64,000 nt of DNA, from positions 248,001-312,000 of the forward strand of contig NZ_JAKWJP010000003.1 of NCBI RefSeq assembly GCF_022761035.1, in the 5' to 3' direction. Numbering within the stretch: position 1 is the stretch's first letter; the number at the start of each line of letters is the position of its first letter. Under the pieces are notes generated by a model, which searched no databases, was not told the DNA's origin, and was given only the letters and a program-made list of their open reading frames with translations. The position numbers and the translations under genes are program-made. The DNA comes from Microbacterium sp. SS28 (GTDB lineage: Bacteria; Actinomycetota; Actinomycetes; Actinomycetales; Microbacteriaceae). This document shows, piece after piece, positions 1 through 7,067 of this stretch.

Positions 1-1
1 G

Positions 2-529
2 CTCGCGGTCGCCGCGCCGCTCGCCGCGCCCGGCGTGACCGCCGCGTTCACGGTGTTCCGCGCGCACGGCGACGGGAGCACGACGCCCGCCCGCGACTTC
101 GTCCGGGGCCTGCGCGCGACCTGGCGGCGGGCGCTGGCGATCGGCGCGATGCTGACCGCGCTGGTCGTCGTGCTGCTCGTCGACGTCCGCGCGTTCTCGG
201 GCACGAGCTTCGGGGTCGTCGCGATCCCGCTGCTCGGGGTGCTCACGGTGCTCGCCGCCGCGTGCGGGCTGCTGGCCCTCGTCGCGATCGCGGAAGAGCC
301 CACCGCGCGCATCCGCGACGTGCTCAAGGCGAGCGCGTACCTCGCGGTCCGCCGCTGGCACCTCTCCGCCGTGTCGCTGCTCATCCTCGGCCTGCAGGTC
401 GCGCTGTTCGCGACCCTGCCCGCGATCGCGCTCGGCATCACCGCCTCCGCCGCCCTCTACCTCGCGTGGGCGAACTCCCGCTACACGCTCCGGCCCGTGC
501 TCGGCATCGCCGACGCGCGGACCGCCTGA
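2..529 (+). CDS. YesL-like DUF624 membrane protein, 5' truncated
   Basis: The reading frame is open from the window edge, so the N-terminus is missing; 175 residues are visible. They begin with an A-A-P-G-V-T-A-A-F segment, which resembles the conserved 'P-A-T-A-A' region of the YesL/DUF624 family. At least three hydrophobic stretches follow (near visible residues 43-65, 70-95 and 115-150). DUF624 proteins are small integral membrane proteins, often encoded beside carbohydrate ABC transporters and uronate-hydrolase genes; their function is not established. A GH88 gene begins 26 nt downstream on the same strand, matching that context. A transporter may lie just upstream of the window (inference). 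The internal GTG at 35 is not the true start. Confidence 0.7.
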   Translation, partial: LAVAAPLAAPGVTAAFTVFRAHGDGSTTPARDFVRGLRATWRRALAIGAMLTALVVVLLVDVRAFSGTSFGVVAIPLLGVLTVLAAACGLLALVAIAEEPTARIRDVLKASAYLAVRRWHLSAVSLLILGLQVALFATLPAIALGITASAALYLAWANSRYTLRPVLGIADARTA

Positions 530-555
530 ACACCGACGAAAGACGACGACGACCG

Positions 556-1740
556 ATGACGACCACGCCCCCGGCCCGGCAGAGCTCCGCCCTCGCGGTC
601 GACTCAGCCCTCGCAGGCGCCCTGTCGACCGTCCGCCGCAACATCGCGGCGTTCGGCGACCTCTACCCCGACGACACGACGCGGGACGACCGCTACCCGC
701 TGCGCCCTGCCGCGGGCGCGTTCCCCGAAGGCGGCAACCGCGGCTGGACGACGAGCTTCTGGCCCGGCATGCAGTGGCTAGCGTGGGAGCGCACGGGCGA
801 TCCCGCCTTCCGCGACGCGGGGCTGCGGCACGCCGCCGACTTCGCGCGCCGCGTCCGCCAGGGCGAAGACCTCGAGACGCACGACCTGGGCTTCCTCTAC
901 ACGCTGGCGGCCGTCGCGCCGTGGCGTCTCCTCGGCGACGAGCACGCACGCTCGGCCGCGCTGCTCGCAGCCGACCACCTCATGAAGCGCCTGCTCGAGC
1001 CCGCCGGGGTCATCCAGGCGTGGGGCGACCTGTCCGACCCCGCTCAGCGCGGCCGCACGATCATCGACAGCCTCATGAACATGCCGCTCCTGACGTGGGC
1101 GCACGAGCAGACCGGCGAGGAGCGGTTCGCCGACGCGGTCCGCCGCCACACGACGCAGCTGCGCGAGAACATCCTGCGCGCGGATGACTCGACCTTCCAC
1201 ACGTTCTACTGGGATCCCGCGACGGGTGATCCCGTCCGCGGCGCGACCGAGCAGGGCGCGTTCGACGACTCGTGCTGGGCGCGCGGTCAGGCGTGGGGCG
1301 TCTACGGCTTCGCGCTCAACTACCGCGCCACCGACGACGCGTCGCTGCTCGAGGCGGCCTGGCGCTGCGCCGAGTACTTCCTCGCGCACCTGCCCTCCGA
1401 CGGCGTGCCGTACTGGGACCTCGTCTACACCGACGGCAGCGACGCCCCGCGCGACAGCTCGGCCGCCGCGATCGCGGCGTGCGGCTTCCTCGAGCTCGCG
1501 CGCCTCGACGACGACCCCGAGCGCGCGCACCGCGCGCAGGCGGTCGGCGAGAAGCTCGTCGCGGACCTCATCGCGGGGTACGCGCCGGCGCAGCCCGAGG
1601 ATGCCGACGCCCTCCTGCTGCACAGCGTCTACGACCTGCCGAAGGATGTCGGCGTCGACGAGGGCACCCTCTGGGGCGACTACTTCTACCTCGAGGCCCT
1701 GACGCGGATCGCCGACCCCGAGTGGGTGACGTACTGGTGA
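556..1740 (+). CDS. GH88 unsaturated glucuronyl hydrolase
   Basis: 394-residue cytoplasmic enzyme predicted to remove the delta-4,5-unsaturated uronic acid left by polysaccharide lyases, releasing the keto-acid that KduI and KduD process downstream. No signal peptide is visible. Family landmarks in order: W-T-T-S-F-W-P-G near residue 60, H-D-L-G-F with Asp110, I-I-D-S with Asp171, R-G-Q-A-W-G-V-Y-G-F near 250, D-S-S-A-A-A-I-A-A-C-G near 300, and W-G-D-Y-F near the C-terminus. The Asp110/Asp171 spacing of 61 equals the Asp88/Asp149 spacing of the Bacillus GH88 enzyme. ATG 556 is chosen because the longer open frame upstream overlaps the DUF624 gene and has no family similarity. The stop overlaps a GTG (GTGA), and the last 60 nt are repeated just downstream. 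Confidence 0.92.
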   Translation: MTTTPPARQSSALAVDSALAGALSTVRRNIAAFGDLYPDDTTRDDRYPLRPAAGAFPEGGNRGWTTSFWPGMQWLAWERTGDPAFRDAGLRHAADFARRVRQGEDLETHDLGFLYTLAAVAPWRLLGDEHARSAALLAADHLMKRLLEPAGVIQAWGDLSDPAQRGRTIIDSLMNMPLLTWAHEQTGEERFADAVRRHTTQLRENILRADDSTFHTFYWDPATGDPVRGATEQGAFDDSCWARGQAWGVYGFALNYRATDDASLLEAAWRCAEYFLAHLPSDGVPYWDLVYTDGSDAPRDSSAAAIAACGFLELARLDDDPERAHRAQAVGEKLVADLIAGYAPAQPEDADALLLHSVYDLPKDVGVDEGTLWGDYFYLEALTRIADPEWVTYW

Positions 1741-1808
1741 GCACTGTGTACTTCTCCCTCGAAGCGCTCACGCGGATCGCCGACCCCGAGTGGGTGACGT
1801 ACTGGTGA
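1681..1808 (+). repeat. Diverged tandem duplication of the GH88 3' end
   Basis: Two 60-nt copies lie at 1681-1740 and 1749-1808, offset by 68 nt. They differ at four positions, all in the first 21 nt; the last 39 nt, including the stop codon, are identical. Copy 1 is the authentic end of the GH88 gene. Copy 2 encodes the same C-terminal peptide with one Tyr-to-Ser change, in a different frame from the first gene, and ends in the GTGA that starts the FAH-family gene. Confidence 0.9.
1737..1808 (+). other. Coupled 23-residue mini-ORF from junction duplication
   Basis: A GTG at 1737 overlaps the GH88 stop (GTGA) and opens a 23-codon frame. It begins V-S-T-V, then reads out the duplicated GH88 tail (Y-F-S-L-E-A-L through W-V-T-Y-W) and stops at 1806-1808, where the next gene's GTG overlaps it. 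The stop/start coupling of the operon is therefore preserved on both sides. It may be a non-functional by-product of the duplication; translation is not shown. Confidence 0.4.
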
Positions 1809-2677
1809 GGCTCGTCACGCTGCGGACTCCCGCAGGCGCGCGACCGGCCGTCGTCGCGACGGTCGACGGCGTCGACCGGGCCGTCGAGCTGCCGTTCGCC
1901 ACGACTGTCGTCGAGGTGCTGGCCGATCCCGCGCTGCGCGATCAGGCGACGGATGCCGCGGCCGCCGCCACGGCGGCGAACCCCGCGCTCGCGGGGCTCG
2001 AGCTCGATCCGCCCGTCACGCCCGGCAAGATCCTGTGCCTCGGCTACAACTACCGCGGGCACGTGCCGGACGGGGTGGACCCGACCGCGAACGACCCGGA
2101 GTGGCCCGACGTCTTCGTCAAGACCCCGAACACGCTCGCCGGTCCCCGCGACGCCGTCGTGATCCCGCCCGGGGCGACGGACGTCGACTACGAGGGCGAG
2201 GTCGCGATCGTCATCGGCCGCCGCGCGCAGCGCGTCGCCCTCGAGGACGCCCTCGACCATGTCGGCGGCTACACGATCCTCAACGACGTCTCGGACCGCG
2301 CGTGGCAGCGACGGCAGAGCCAGTGGGCGCTCGGCAAGTGCTCCGACGGCTTCGCACCGCTCGGGCCGTGGGTCGTGACGCCCGACGAGGCCGGCGATCC
2401 GCAGGATCTGCTCGTCGAGGTCGTGCGCGACGGCGTCGTGACGGTGTCGCAGTCCACGTCGACGACGATCTTCAGCGTCGCGTTCGTCGTCCACCACCTG
2501 AGCCAGGTGCTGACCCTCGAGCCCGGCGACGTCGTCTCGACCGGCACGCCGCAGAAGCTGCCCGAGGCGCAGGACGCGCACCGCCCCCTCGCCGACGGCG
2601 ACGCCGTCACGGTCCGCATCTCGCGGCTCGGCGAGCTCACGACCCGCTTCGCATCCGCATCGGAGAACCTCGCATGA
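1805..2677 (+). CDS. Fumarylacetoacetate hydrolase (FAH) family protein
   Basis: 290-residue enzyme of the FAH superfamily, metal-dependent hydrolases, hydratases and decarboxylases of 2-oxo acids. Visible landmarks: K-I-L-C-L-G-Y-N-Y near residue 70, the metal-binding acidic motif D-Y-E-G-E-V-A-I-V near 125, N-D-V-S-D-R near 160 and V-S-T-G-T-P-Q near 245. The GTG at 1805 overlaps the TGA of the preceding mini-ORF, and the gene ends in an ATGA overlap with kduD, so it is translationally embedded in the uronate operon. The canonical Kdu/Kdg route needs no FAH enzyme. A side product or a 2,4-diketo sugar acid is a possible substrate, but the sequence does not decide. The in-frame GTG at 1790 lies inside the repeat and is less likely. 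Confidence 0.85.
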   Translation: MRLVTLRTPAGARPAVVATVDGVDRAVELPFATTVVEVLADPALRDQATDAAAAATAANPALAGLELDPPVTPGKILCLGYNYRGHVPDGVDPTANDPEWPDVFVKTPNTLAGPRDAVVIPPGATDVDYEGEVAIVIGRRAQRVALEDALDHVGGYTILNDVSDRAWQRRQSQWALGKCSDGFAPLGPWVVTPDEAGDPQDLLVEVVRDGVVTVSQSTSTTIFSVAFVVHHLSQVLTLEPGDVVSTGTPQKLPEAQDAHRPLADGDAVTVRISRLGELTTRFASASENLA

Positions 2678-3438
2678 TCCTCGATTCCTTCCGCCTCGAC
2701 GGTCGCGTCGCCCTCGTCACGGGCTCGAGCCGCGGCCTCGGACAGGCCGCCGCCGTCGCCCTCGCGGAGGCGGGCGCCGACGTCGCGCTCCTCGACCGGG
2801 GCGACCCCGCAGAGACGGTCGCGCAGATCGAGGCGCTCGGCCGCCGCGTGCACAGCGTGCGCCGCGACCTCGTGAGCGCCGGCCCCGACGACCTCTCGTC
2901 GGTCGTCGACGAGGTCGTCGCCGAGTTCGGCCGGCTCGACATCCTCGTCAACAACGCCGGCACGATCCGCCGCGCGCCGGCGGCGGAGTACGCGGCCGAG
3001 GACTGGCGCGACGTCCTCTCGGTCAACCTCGACGCCGTCTTCCACCTCTCGCAGGCCGCCGGTCGACAGATGCTCGCGCAGGGCCACGGGCGCATCATCA
3101 ACGTCGCCTCGATGCTGTCGTTCCAGGGCGGCATCCTCGTCCCCGCCTACACGGCGTCCAAGCACGCCGTCGCGGGCCTCACGAAGGCGCTCGCGAACGA
3201 GTGGGCCGCCTCCGGCGTGACGGTCAACGCGATCGCGCCCGGCTACATGGCGACCGACAACACCGCACCGATCCGCGCCGACGCGGCGCGCGAGGCCTCG
3301 ATCGTCGCCCGCATCCCGGCGGGCCGCTGGGGCACGGCCGGCGACCTGCAGGGAGCCTTCGTCTTCCTCGCGTCCGACGCCGCAGCCTACGTCACGGGCG
3401 CCATCGTGCCCGTCGACGGCGGCTGGCTCGTCCGCTAA
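2674..3438 (+). CDS. kduD: 2-dehydro-3-deoxy-D-gluconate 5-dehydrogenase (SDR)
   Basis: 254-residue classical short-chain dehydrogenase predicted to reduce 2,5-diketo-3-deoxygluconate to 2-keto-3-deoxygluconate (KDG). The nucleotide-binding motif T-G-S-S-R-G-L-G lies near residues 17-24, N-N-A-G near 92, and the catalytic pair Tyr159 and Lys163 is in Y-T-A-S-K. The C-terminus has the usual V-P-V-D-G-G-W. The KduD assignment over a generic SDR rests on overall similarity and on kduI beginning 21 nt downstream, followed by KDG kinase and aldolase genes. The start ATG overlaps the preceding stop (ATGA). Confidence 0.87.
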   Translation: MILDSFRLDGRVALVTGSSRGLGQAAAVALAEAGADVALLDRGDPAETVAQIEALGRRVHSVRRDLVSAGPDDLSSVVDEVVAEFGRLDILVNNAGTIRRAPAAEYAAEDWRDVLSVNLDAVFHLSQAAGRQMLAQGHGRIINVASMLSFQGGILVPAYTASKHAVAGLTKALANEWAASGVTVNAIAPGYMATDNTAPIRADAAREASIVARIPAGRWGTAGDLQGAFVFLASDAAAYVTGAIVPVDGGWLVR

Positions 3439-3459
3439 AAACCTCAACCAGGAGCAGCC

Positions 3460-4287
3460 ATGGAACAGCGCTACGCGACCAACCCCGACCAGATCCCCGC
3501 CTTCACGACGGCCGACCTGCGCGAGCGCTATCTCGTGCCGGACGTCTTCGTGCCGGGCGAGATCCGTCTCGTCTACACGCACCACGACCGCGTCGTCCTC
3601 GGCGGCGCCGTGCCGGCAGGCGCCTCGCTCGCGCTCACGGGCTACCCCGAGATCCGCAGCGACCACTTCCTCGAGCACCGCGAGGTCGGCATCATCAACG
3701 TCGGCGGCACGGGCACCGTGACGGCCGACGGCGAGGTCTTCACGCTCGTCAAGGGCGCGTGCCTCTACCTCGGCCGCGGCATCCGGGACGTCGTCTTCGC
3801 CGACGAGGGCGACGCCGGCGCGCAGTTCTACCTCTTCTCGGCACCCGCCCACACGTCGTACCCGTCGGCGCTCGTCTCGCCCGGGGAGGGCACGGTGCGC
3901 GAGCTCGGCGACCAGCTCACGTCGAACCGCCGCACGCTCAACCAGTACATCCACGAGAACGGCGTCAAGAGCTGCCAGATCGTCATGGGCGTCACCGAGC
4001 TGCACCCGGGCTCGATGTGGAACACGATGCCGGCCCACACGCACGACCGCCGCACCGAGTGCTACCTCTACTTCGACGTGCCCGAGGACGCCCGCGTCAT
4101 CCACCTCATGGGCGAGCGCGAAGAGACGCGCCACCTCGTCGTCGCCGACCGACAGGCGATCATCTCGCCGAGCTGGTCGCTGCACTCGGGCGTCGGCACG
4201 TCGGCGTACTCGTTCATCTGGGCGATGGCGGGCGAGAACCAGGCCTTCGACGACATGGACGCGGCGCCCGTCACCGATCTGCGATGA
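3460..4287 (+). CDS. kduI: 5-keto-4-deoxyuronate isomerase
   Basis: 275 residues, the usual length for KduI, which isomerises 5-keto-4-deoxyuronate to 2,5-diketo-3-deoxygluconate. The zinc ligands are visible as His193, His195 and Glu200 in H-T-H-D-R-R-T-E and His242 in S-L-H-S-G; the spacing matches E. coli KduI (196/198/203/245). An AGGAG ribosome-binding site precedes ATG 3460 at good distance. It lies between kduD and the KDG kinase in one transcription unit. The enzyme is cytoplasmic and acts on the product of the GH88 hydrolase. Confidence 0.95.
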   Translation: MEQRYATNPDQIPAFTTADLRERYLVPDVFVPGEIRLVYTHHDRVVLGGAVPAGASLALTGYPEIRSDHFLEHREVGIINVGGTGTVTADGEVFTLVKGACLYLGRGIRDVVFADEGDAGAQFYLFSAPAHTSYPSALVSPGEGTVRELGDQLTSNRRTLNQYIHENGVKSCQIVMGVTELHPGSMWNTMPAHTHDRRTECYLYFDVPEDARVIHLMGEREETRHLVVADRQAIISPSWSLHSGVGTSAYSFIWAMAGENQAFDDMDAAPVTDLR

Positions 4288-4294
4288 TCGGCCG

Positions 4295-5206
4295 ATGACC
4301 TCATCCCACGGCGCCCTGCTCGCCGTCGGCGAGACCATGGCGATGGTCGCGCCCGTCGCGGCCGAGCGGCTCGCCGAGGCGGACGAGTTCCGCGTCGACG
4401 CGGGCGGCGCCGAGTCCAACGTCGCTGCGCACGTCGCGTCGGCGGGGCACGTCGCGCGCTGGTTCAGTCGCCTCGGCGATGACGCCCTCGGTCACCGCAT
4501 CGCACGGCAGCTGACCGAGCGCCGCGTCGACGTCTCGGCCGTCGTGTTCGACCCGCGGCATCCCACCGGCGTCTACTTCAAGGATCCCGGGCACGGCGTG
4601 CGCTACTACCGGGCGGGCTCCGCCGCGTCGCATCTCGCGCCTTCGGACGCCGACGGGGTCGTGCTCGGCGACGTCGCGGTCGTGCACGTCTCAGGCATCA
4701 CGGCGGCGCTCTCGGAGTCGGCTGCGGCCTTCCTCGACCGCGTCATCGATCGCGCTCACGCGGACGGCGTCCGCGTGAGCTTCGACGTCAACCACCGCGC
4801 TGCGCTGTGGGATGCCGCGTCCGCCGCCGCCCCGCTCGCCTCTCTCGCGCGTCGCGCCGACCTCGTCTTCGTGGGGCGCGACGAGGCCGAGACGCTGTGG
4901 GGGACGACGGATGCCGCATCCGTCCGCGCGCTCTTCCCCGAGGTCGCCGAGCTCGTCGTCAAGGACGGGGACGTCGGGGCCACCGCCTTCACGGGGGACG
5001 GCGACGTGTTCGTCCCGGCCCTTAAGGTCGACGTCGTCGAAGCGGTCGGGGCAGGCGACGCCTTCGCGGGCGGGTATCTCGGGGCCCTCCTCGACGGCGC
5101 CCCTGTCCCCGAGCGCCTGGGGCGGGGCCACGCCCGCGCCGCCCTCACCCTCCAGACCACGAGCGACTCCGTCGACGAACAGGTCGACGGGAAGGACGAG
5201 AAATGA
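4295..5206 (+). CDS. kdgK: 2-keto-3-deoxygluconate kinase (PfkB family)
   Basis: 303-residue ribokinase-family sugar kinase. The N-terminal 'G-E-T-M-A-M-V-A-P' and 'G-G-A-E-S-N-V-A' segments and the C-terminal signature V-E-A-V-G-A-G-D-A-F (anion hole and catalytic Asp in GAGD) define PfkB kinases. KDG is inferred as the substrate because kduD/kduI lie upstream and the KDPG aldolase gene overlaps its stop. ATG 4295 is 7 nt after the kduI stop. The usual D-T-x-G-A-G-D reads E-A-V-G-A-G-D, an ordinary variant. Confidence 0.88.
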   Translation: MTSSHGALLAVGETMAMVAPVAAERLAEADEFRVDAGGAESNVAAHVASAGHVARWFSRLGDDALGHRIARQLTERRVDVSAVVFDPRHPTGVYFKDPGHGVRYYRAGSAASHLAPSDADGVVLGDVAVVHVSGITAALSESAAAFLDRVIDRAHADGVRVSFDVNHRAALWDAASAAAPLASLARRADLVFVGRDEAETLWGTTDAASVRALFPEVAELVVKDGDVGATAFTGDGDVFVPALKVDVVEAVGAGDAFAGGYLGALLDGAPVPERLGRGHARAALTLQTTSDSVDEQVDGKDEK

Positions 5207-5808
5207 CCACCGACGAGGACTTCGAGCAGCTGTTCGGCAGCGCCCCCATCATGGCGATCCTGCGCGGAATGGGCGTCGAGCGCTCCGTCGCGCTCGCGAC
5301 GACGGCGTGGGATCTCGGCATCGACTCCGTCGAGGTGCCGCTGCAGACCGCGGAGGACGAACAGGCGCTGCGCGAGGTCGTGCGTCTCGGCGAGGAGCGC
5401 GGCAAGGTCGTCGGCGCCGGCACGATCGTGTCGGTCGATCAGATCGCGGTCGCGCAGGCGGCGGGCGCGAAGTACCTCGTCTCACCGGGTCTCGATCCGG
5501 AGATCGTCCGCGCGGCGCAGGCCGCCGGCATCCCTCCCCTGCCCGGCGTCGCGACGCCGAGCGACGTGCAGCGCGGCGTCGCGCTCGGGCTCACGTGGCT
5601 CAAGGCCTTCCCCGCGACGTGGCTCGGCGCCGACTGGTTCCGCCACATCCGCGGGCCCTTCCCGCAGGTGCGCTTCGTCGCGACGGGCGGACTCGACGCG
5701 TCGAACGCGGCGCAGTTCCTCGACGCCGGCGTGCGGGTCGTCGCGGTCGGCTCGGCGCTCGAGGATGCGAGCCAGCTCGAGCGGCTGGCTGCCCTGCTCG
5801 CGCGCTGA
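5203..5808 (+). CDS. eda: KDPG/KHG aldolase (bifunctional 2-keto aldolase)
   Basis: 201-residue class I aldolase that would cleave 2-keto-3-deoxy-6-phosphogluconate to pyruvate and glyceraldehyde 3-phosphate, closing the uronate pathway. Landmarks: E-V-P-L-Q-T (the catalytic Glu position), V-G-A-G-T-I near residue 68, S-P-G-L-D near 88, P-L-P-G-V-A-T-P-S, and the Schiff-base lysine in L-K-A-F-P-A near 130, then A-T-G-G-L-D. The start ATG overlaps the kdgK stop (ATGA). The convergent regulator gene ends 16 nt downstream; no clear terminator hairpin was seen between them. Confidence 0.93.
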   Translation: MTTDEDFEQLFGSAPIMAILRGMGVERSVALATTAWDLGIDSVEVPLQTAEDEQALREVVRLGEERGKVVGAGTIVSVDQIAVAQAAGAKYLVSPGLDPEIVRAAQAAGIPPLPGVATPSDVQRGVALGLTWLKAFPATWLGADWFRHIRGPFPQVRFVATGGLDASNAAQFLDAGVRVVAVGSALEDASQLERLAALLAR

Positions 5809-5823
5809 ACCGGCGGTCTCGCG

Positions 5824-6930
5824 TCAGCGACCGACGGGCGCCGTCGACTCGCGGGCGTGCAGGACCGGCAGCACGTACGTGCGCTGCACGGGGCGGTGCG
5901 CGCTGTCCGAGAGGCGGTCGGCCATCGCCTGCACGGCGAGGCGCCCGACGTGCTGCTTGGGCGGGCGCAGGGCAGTGATGGCGGGCTCGGCGCTCTCGGC
6001 GACCTCGTCGTCGTAGGCGACGATCGCGAGATCGCCCGGGATCGACCACCCGCGGTCGCGCGCGTGCTGCTGCAGCAGCACGGCCTGCGGATCGGAGTGG
6101 ATGAGCAGCGCCGTGGTCCCGGTGTCGCGGCACCGCTCGAGCAGCTCGGCGATGAGCGCCTCGCGCGCGGGCGCGTCCATCGCGTCGAGCGACGCGTCGA
6201 GGTCGACGGGGCACTCGAGCCCCAGCTCGAGCAGAGCCCTGTCCCACCCGCGTCGCAGCTGCCATGACGTGGGCGAGCCCGCCGACGTCAGGATGCCGAC
6301 GCGGCGGTGTCCGAGCGAGGCGAGGTGCGCCGCGGCGAGCGAGCCGCCGAAGACGTGGTCGGTCGTGACCCACTCGAGGCTCGTGAGGGCGAGCGCCGAC
6401 GGGGCGCGCCGCTCCGCGAGGACGACGGGGATCGGCAGCGACTCGAGCCAGTGCAGGAGAGCCTGCCCGTCGGGGCCGAGCGTCTCGGGTGCCGCGATGA
6501 GGCCGTGCAGGCTGCCCGATTCGACGAGCGTCGCGATCTGCCGCCGCTGGTCGTCGACCGAGTAGCTCGCGCCGCGGAGGATGAGCTGCACCCCGAGCTC
6601 GGTCGCGGCGGCGCGCGCTCCGATGATGATCTGCGGCCAGTAGTAGCTGAGCGAGGGCACGACCATGCCGACGCGGAAGCGCGTGGGCGGGGGCGTCGCC
6701 GCGCCGACCGCGACCGTCGTGTCGAGGCGGCTGCGGAGCGTCGCCCCGCCGTGCACTCGCGTCAGCAGCCCGCGGTCGGCGAGGTGGCCGATGTCGCGCC
6801 GGATCGTGAGCTCGGCGACTCCCAGCTCACGCGCGAGGTCGGCGACCCGGACCGCTCCTGTGCGGGCGAGTTCGTCCAGGATGCGCTCGCGGCGCGAGAG
6901 TCCGAAGGGGGCAGGGGCGGCGTCGTCCAT
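5824..6930 (-). CDS. DeoR-type HTH fused to LacI-like sensor domain, uronate regulator
   Basis: 368 residues. The N-terminal 70 residues form a DeoR-family winged HTH (R-R-E-R-I-L-D-E-L-A, then L-T-I-R-R-D-I and the V-H-G-G-A wing). From about residue 85 the protein is a periplasmic-binding-protein-like LacI/GalR effector domain (F-R-V-G-M-V-V-P, Y-Y-W-P-Q-I-I-I-G-A, L-G-H-R-R-V-G-I-L). This DeoR-HTH/LacI-sensor architecture is a known actinobacterial type. It faces the uronate operon from downstream and probably senses a KDG-type metabolite (inference). A 22-bp perfect palindrome lies 28 bp upstream of its ATG, consistent with autoregulation and control of the divergent GH59-like gene. Confidence 0.88.
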   Translation of the reverse strand: MDDAAPAPFGLSRRERILDELARTGAVRVADLARELGVAELTIRRDIGHLADRGLLTRVHGGATLRSRLDTTVAVGAATPPPTRFRVGMVVPSLSYYWPQIIIGARAAATELGVQLILRGASYSVDDQRRQIATLVESGSLHGLIAAPETLGPDGQALLHWLESLPIPVVLAERRAPSALALTSLEWVTTDHVFGGSLAAAHLASLGHRRVGILTSAGSPTSWQLRRGWDRALLELGLECPVDLDASLDAMDAPAREALIAELLERCRDTGTTALLIHSDPQAVLLQQHARDRGWSIPGDLAIVAYDDEVAESAEPAITALRPPKQHVGRLAVQAMADRLSDSAHRPVQRTYVLPVLHARESTAPVGR

Positions 6931-6957
6931 GATCGCTCAGCGTACAGGTGGGTGCGT

Positions 6958-6979
6958 ATTCGAACGAGTGTGTTCGAAT
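6958..6979. promoter_or_regulatory. Operator palindrome ATTCGAAC-N6-GTTCGAAT
   Basis: A perfect 8-bp inverted repeat, ATTCGAAC at 6958-6965 and GTTCGAAT at 6972-6979, separated by six bases. It lies between the DeoR/LacI-type regulator (start 6930, minus strand) and the GH59-like gene (start 7068, plus strand). It is markedly AT-richer than its surroundings. The likely ligand is the adjacent regulator. No second copy was noticed by eye within the window. Confidence 0.7.
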
Positions 6980-7067
6980 CAGACCGTTTCCGTATCGCTC
7001 GCCCGCGGCTCGGTGCTTCGATGCTGGAGCCGGGACGACCCGGCCGCTCTCATCGTCGAGGAACCCC

